This document shows, piece after piece, positions 61,481 through 64,000 of a stretch of DNA of 64,000 nt. Both the position numbers and the translations under genes were made by a program. The DNA lies in assembly GCF_023715365.1 (NCBI RefSeq), contig NZ_JAMBNZ010000006.1, positions 160,177 through 224,176 of the forward strand, read 5' to 3'. Every line of letters starts with the position of its first letter. Position 1 is the stretch's first letter. The notes beneath the pieces were generated by a model. The model was given only the letters and a program-made list of their open reading frames with translations, searched no databases and had not been told where the DNA came from. The DNA comes from Georgenia satyanarayanai (lineage in GTDB: Bacteria > Actinomycetota > Actinomycetes > Actinomycetales > Actinomycetaceae).

Positions 61481-62158
61481 TCAGCGCGCGCGGCGCTTGA
61501 GGCGCTCGAGGTCGAGGATCTGCACGGCGCGGCCCTCGAGGCGGATCCAGCCGCGGGAGATGAAGTCGGCGAGGGACTTGTTGACGGTCTCGCGGGAGGC
61601 GCCGACGAGCTGGGCCAGCTCCTCCTGGGTGAGGTCGTGGGCCACCCGCAGGCCGTCGGGGGTCTGCTCGCCGAAGCGGATCGACAGGTCGAGCAGCGCC
61701 TTGGCCACGCGGCCGGGGACGTCGGAGAAGACGAGGTCGGCGAGCGCCTCGTTGGTGCGGCGCAGGCGGCGGGCCAGCGCGCGCAGCATGTGCTTGGCCA
61801 GCTCGGGGCGCGTGTCGAGCAGGTGCATGAACGGGTCGTGCTGCAGCTCGAGCAGGCGGGCAGTGGCGACGGCGGTGGCCGTGGCGGTGCGCTCACCCGG
61901 CTCGAAGAGCGTGAGCTCGCCGAGCAGCTCGCCCGGGCCGAGGATGGCCAGGAGGTTCTCCCGGCCGTCGGTCGAGCGGTGCCCGAGCTTGATCTTGCCC
62001 TCGATGACGAGGAAGAGACGGTCCCCGGGGTCACCCTCGTGGAAGAGGGTCTCCCCGCGACGCAGGCTCACCTCGTGCATGGCCTCACGCAGGGCCGCTC
62101 GAGCGTCGTCGTCGAGGGAGGCAAAGAGGGGCACGGAGCTGATCGCGGAGTCGTCCAC
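61481..62158 (-). CDS. crp: Crp/Fnr-family transcriptional regulator
   Basis: A 225-residue cyclic-nucleotide-type regulator. The cNMP-binding jelly roll has GDRLFLVIEGKIKLGHRSTD, then GELLGELTLFEPGERTATAT (the phosphate-binding cassette GELxLFEPG.RTATA), a dimer helix, and a helix-turn-helix with LTQEELAQLVGASRETVNKS. Close to Mycobacterium Crp/GlxR. The GTG at 62158 has AAAAGGAAG upstream, so unlike many neighbours it has a leader. Divergent from nth, with ~96 bases between starts. Confidence 0.94.
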   Translation of the reverse strand: MDDSAISSVPLFASLDDDARAALREAMHEVSLRRGETLFHEGDPGDRLFLVIEGKIKLGHRSTDGRENLLAILGPGELLGELTLFEPGERTATATAVATARLLELQHDPFMHLLDTRPELAKHMLRALARRLRRTNEALADLVFSDVPGRVAKALLDLSIRFGEQTPDGLRVAHDLTQEELAQLVGASRETVNKSLADFISRGWIRLEGRAVQILDLERLKRRAR

Positions 62159-62254
62159 GTTTGCTTCCTTTTCACGTCGGTGTCGGCGGCCGGGCCGGAG
62201 CCCATGGCGACCATCCTGCCACTGAGAGCAGGCTGCCGCCCGTAACCTGGCCCG

Positions 62255-62956
62255 GTGAGCACCGACCTGCCGCTCGCCGAGCGTGGCCCGGCACCCGCCG
62301 TCGAGGTCGACGACGTCCTCACCGCGGAGTGGCCCGACGCCCGCTGCGAGCTCGACTTCTCCACCCCCTTCGAGCTCCTCGTCGCCACCGTCCTGTCCGC
62401 GCAGACGACGGACGTGCGGGTGAACTCCGTGACCCCGACGCTCTTCCGGCGGTGGCCCGGGCCGGCCGAGCTGGCGGCCGCGGGTCAGGGGGAGCTGGAG
62501 GAGGTGCTGCGGCCGCTGGGCTTCTTCCGCGCCAAGGCGACCTCGCTGCGCGGCCTCGCTGCGGCGCTGCTCGCCGACCACGGCGGGCAGGTGCCGGCGG
62601 ACCTCGAGGAGCTGGTGAAGCTGCCCGGCGTGGGCCGCAAGACGGCGAACGTCGTGCTCGGCAACGCCTTCGGCGTCCCCGGCATCACGGTCGACACCCA
62701 CGTCGGGCGGCTGGCGCGACGCCTGGGCTGGACCGAGAACAAGGACCCGGTGAAGGTGGAGCGCGACATCGCCGCCCTCGTGCCGGCGGAGCGGTGGACG
62801 ATGCTGTGCCACCGGCTGATCTTCCACGGTCGTCGCGTCTGCCACTCGCGCCGGCCCGCCTGCGGCGCCTGCGTGCTCGCCGGCGTGTGCCCGAACTACG
62901 GGGTCGGGGAGACCGACCCGGCGGTTGCCGAGGGGCTCGTGCGCCGCCCCGACTGA
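62255..62956 (+). CDS. nth: Endonuclease III
   Basis: A 233-residue base-excision-repair glycosylase/AP lyase. The HhH-GPD motif is LPGVGRKTANVVLG with catalytic Asp in VDTHVGRLARRLG, and the C-terminal [4Fe-4S] ligands are CHSRRPACGACVLAGVC (C-x6-C-x2-C-x5-C). The conserved N-terminal LLVATVLSAQTTDVRVN is intact. The GTG at 62255 is 7 nt after a TAACCT -10 box (leaderless). Beside crp, as in mycobacteria. Confidence 0.96.
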   Translation: MSTDLPLAERGPAPAVEVDDVLTAEWPDARCELDFSTPFELLVATVLSAQTTDVRVNSVTPTLFRRWPGPAELAAAGQGELEEVLRPLGFFRAKATSLRGLAAALLADHGGQVPADLEELVKLPGVGRKTANVVLGNAFGVPGITVDTHVGRLARRLGWTENKDPVKVERDIAALVPAERWTMLCHRLIFHGRRVCHSRRPACGACVLAGVCPNYGVGETDPAVAEGLVRRPD

Positions 62957-62962
62957 CGCCGG

Positions 62963-63871
62963 TCAGTCGGGGAGGCCGGCGAGGAAGTCGAGGAGGAGCC
63001 CGGTGACGGCCTCGGGGGCCTCCTCGGGCAGCAGGTGCCCGGCACCCGGGACGACGGCGGTGCGCAGCGGGCCCCGCACGTACGCCGGGTCCGCGGCGTA
63101 GGCGGCGGCGGGGGCGAAGCGGTCCGCGCCCCCGCGCACGCTGAGGACCGGCACGGTCACCGGGTGTGCCATGGCGGCGAGGTAGCGGCGGCCGTCCGGG
63201 CGCGGGGTCGAGCGCACGAGCCAGCGCAGGTGCTCGAGGCTCGTGTGGGCGACCGACGGGAGGCGCACCGCGGCCTGGTAGGCGCGCAGCTCCTCGGGTG
63301 GCAGGACCCGGCCGGGTGCGGAGAGGTCGGTGAGGACGCGCGTGACGAGGTCGCCGCGGCGCAGCGCCTGCTCCGGGAACCACGGCACCTGCACGCGGGC
63401 GAGGAAGGCGCGGGCGCGCGCGCCGAGGTGGTTGCGGAGGCGCAGCAGCGGTAGCGGGTGCGGGGCGCTGAGGACGGCGACGGCGCGGGTCACGCGCGGC
63501 TCGAGAACCGGCATCGACCACCCGAGGATGCCGCCGAAGCTGTGGCCCACGACGACCGCCCGTTCTCGGCCGAGCGAGCGGACCACGCCGCCGACGTCGG
63601 CGGTGAGCACCGGCGTCGCGTGCCCACCGGGCGGCTTGTCCGAACCGCCGAAGCCGCGGATGTCCATCGCCGCCACGCGGTGGCCGGCGTCGGCCAGCGC
63701 AGTCAGCTGGTGGCGCCAGGCCCACCAGAACTGGGGGAAGCCATGGAGCAGGACGACGAGCTCACCGGACTCGGGGCCCGCGAGGACAACGTGGAAGCGC
63801 GCACCGTTCGCCGGGACGAACCGGTGCTCCCACGGTCCGTCCTGCCACACCACACCCTGTCCACCAGCCAC
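62963..63871 (-). CDS. Alpha/beta hydrolase, epoxide hydrolase-like
   Basis: A 302-residue hydrolase. The oxyanion motif is LLHGFPQFWWAWRHQ, the nucleophile elbow GHSFGG (Ser) and the catalytic histidine in GAGHLLPEEAPEAV. A DIRGFGGSDKPPGG segment is typical of epoxide hydrolase/haloalkane dehalogenase relatives, but the serine at the elbow argues against those exact reactions (which use Asp). The GTG at 63871 follows TACGCT at 7 nt (leaderless); the ATG at 63970 would start inside the palindrome upstream. Confidence 0.87.
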   Translation of the reverse strand: MAGGQGVVWQDGPWEHRFVPANGARFHVVLAGPESGELVVLLHGFPQFWWAWRHQLTALADAGHRVAAMDIRGFGGSDKPPGGHATPVLTADVGGVVRSLGRERAVVVGHSFGGILGWSMPVLEPRVTRAVAVLSAPHPLPLLRLRNHLGARARAFLARVQVPWFPEQALRRGDLVTRVLTDLSAPGRVLPPEELRAYQAAVRLPSVAHTSLEHLRWLVRSTPRPDGRRYLAAMAHPVTVPVLSVRGGADRFAPAAAYAADPAYVRGPLRTAVVPGAGHLLPEEAPEAVTGLLLDFLAGLPD

Positions 63872-63913
63872 GGGGGAAGCGTAGACGGTCCGCGACCCAC
63901 CCCACCCCAACCC

Positions 63914-63976
63914 CCGCATATGCGGGAAATTCGCGTGCTGGACGGGGTCCTGGCTGCGAATTTCCCGCATATGCGG
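63914..63976. repeat. Long perfect inverted repeat upstream of hydrolase
   Basis: Perfect 21-nt arms (63914-63934 and 63956-63976) with a 21-nt loop. Each arm begins or ends with CCGCATATGCGG, itself a 12-bp palindrome. Confidence 0.85.
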
Positions 63977-64000
63977 AGGAAGGAGGGGGCGGAGGGGGGG

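Overview
The window is high-GC DNA from a Gram-positive actinobacterium. The basis is a WhiB regulator, a sortase-anchored (LPETG) surface protein, lipoboxes on exported proteins, the recR-DUF5063 and lysC-asd pairs, and a metallophosphatase / class A PBP / whiB / DUF4177 / RidA / crp / nth block whose order recalls the mycobacterial ponA2-whiB4 neighbourhood. The architecture of the large secreted proteins suggests Micrococcales (a Georgenia- or Cellulomonas-like lineage); that placement is inference from recall. A striking property is that many genes start directly 7-8 nt after a TANNNT-like -10 box, so leaderless transcription appears to be common here.

Layout. 1-3330: a 5'-truncated molybdopterin oxidoreductase coupled to a small helical protein and a membrane protein. 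3331-4187: an insertion-sequence graveyard with IS110-type and ISL3-type transposase fragments. 4188-12221: a giant (2677 aa) LPETG surface protein with DUF5979-type repeats, followed by two strong hairpins and an ISL3-end-like palindrome. 12634: tRNA-Arg. 13136-28016: a sugar locus comprising a Gfo/Idh/MocA oxidoreductase, an RbsA-type ATPase, two permeases, a sugar-binding lipoprotein, a DTE-like epimerase, and a 2603-aa secreted protein fusing ThuA, sugar dehydrogenase, PKD, carbohydrate-binding, CuZn-SOD-like, DUF1080 and FG-GAP-like modules. 28124-36552: SIMPL protein, an FtsX-type ABC exporter with a 62-aa membrane partner, MarR plus MFS efflux, hydrolases, and acylphosphatase. 36557-45738: CAP-domain protein, upp/tadA divergent pair, sirtuin, a split soluble PAS/MCP receptor, tRNA-Ser, amidotransferase, uracil permease, LytR_C protein and a VapB-like protein. 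45818-53449: tRNA-Ser, SRP RNA, dnaX, recR, DUF5063, TSUP permease, lysC and asd. 53539-63871: S9 peptidase, thioredoxin, a DUF3152 zincin-like protein, tRNA-Pro, and the metallophosphatase-PBP-whiB-DUF4177-RidA-crp-nth block, ending with an alpha/beta hydrolase.

The most notable candidate system is the sugar locus. The domain set of the secreted megaprotein (ThuA, pyrroloquinoline-quinone-type sugar dehydrogenase, DUF1080) together with a cytoplasmic Gfo/Idh/MocA oxidoreductase, a keto-sugar-type epimerase and an ABC importer fits an oxidise-cleave-import route for glycosides through 3-keto intermediates, with the extracellular steps gathered on one polypeptide. This is inference from families; no activity is shown by sequence alone.

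Intergenic DNA also carries a dispersed palindrome family (core CGCCGACAGCCGGATTCCTC) and two long perfect inverted repeats (26-bp and 21-bp arms) at gene ends.
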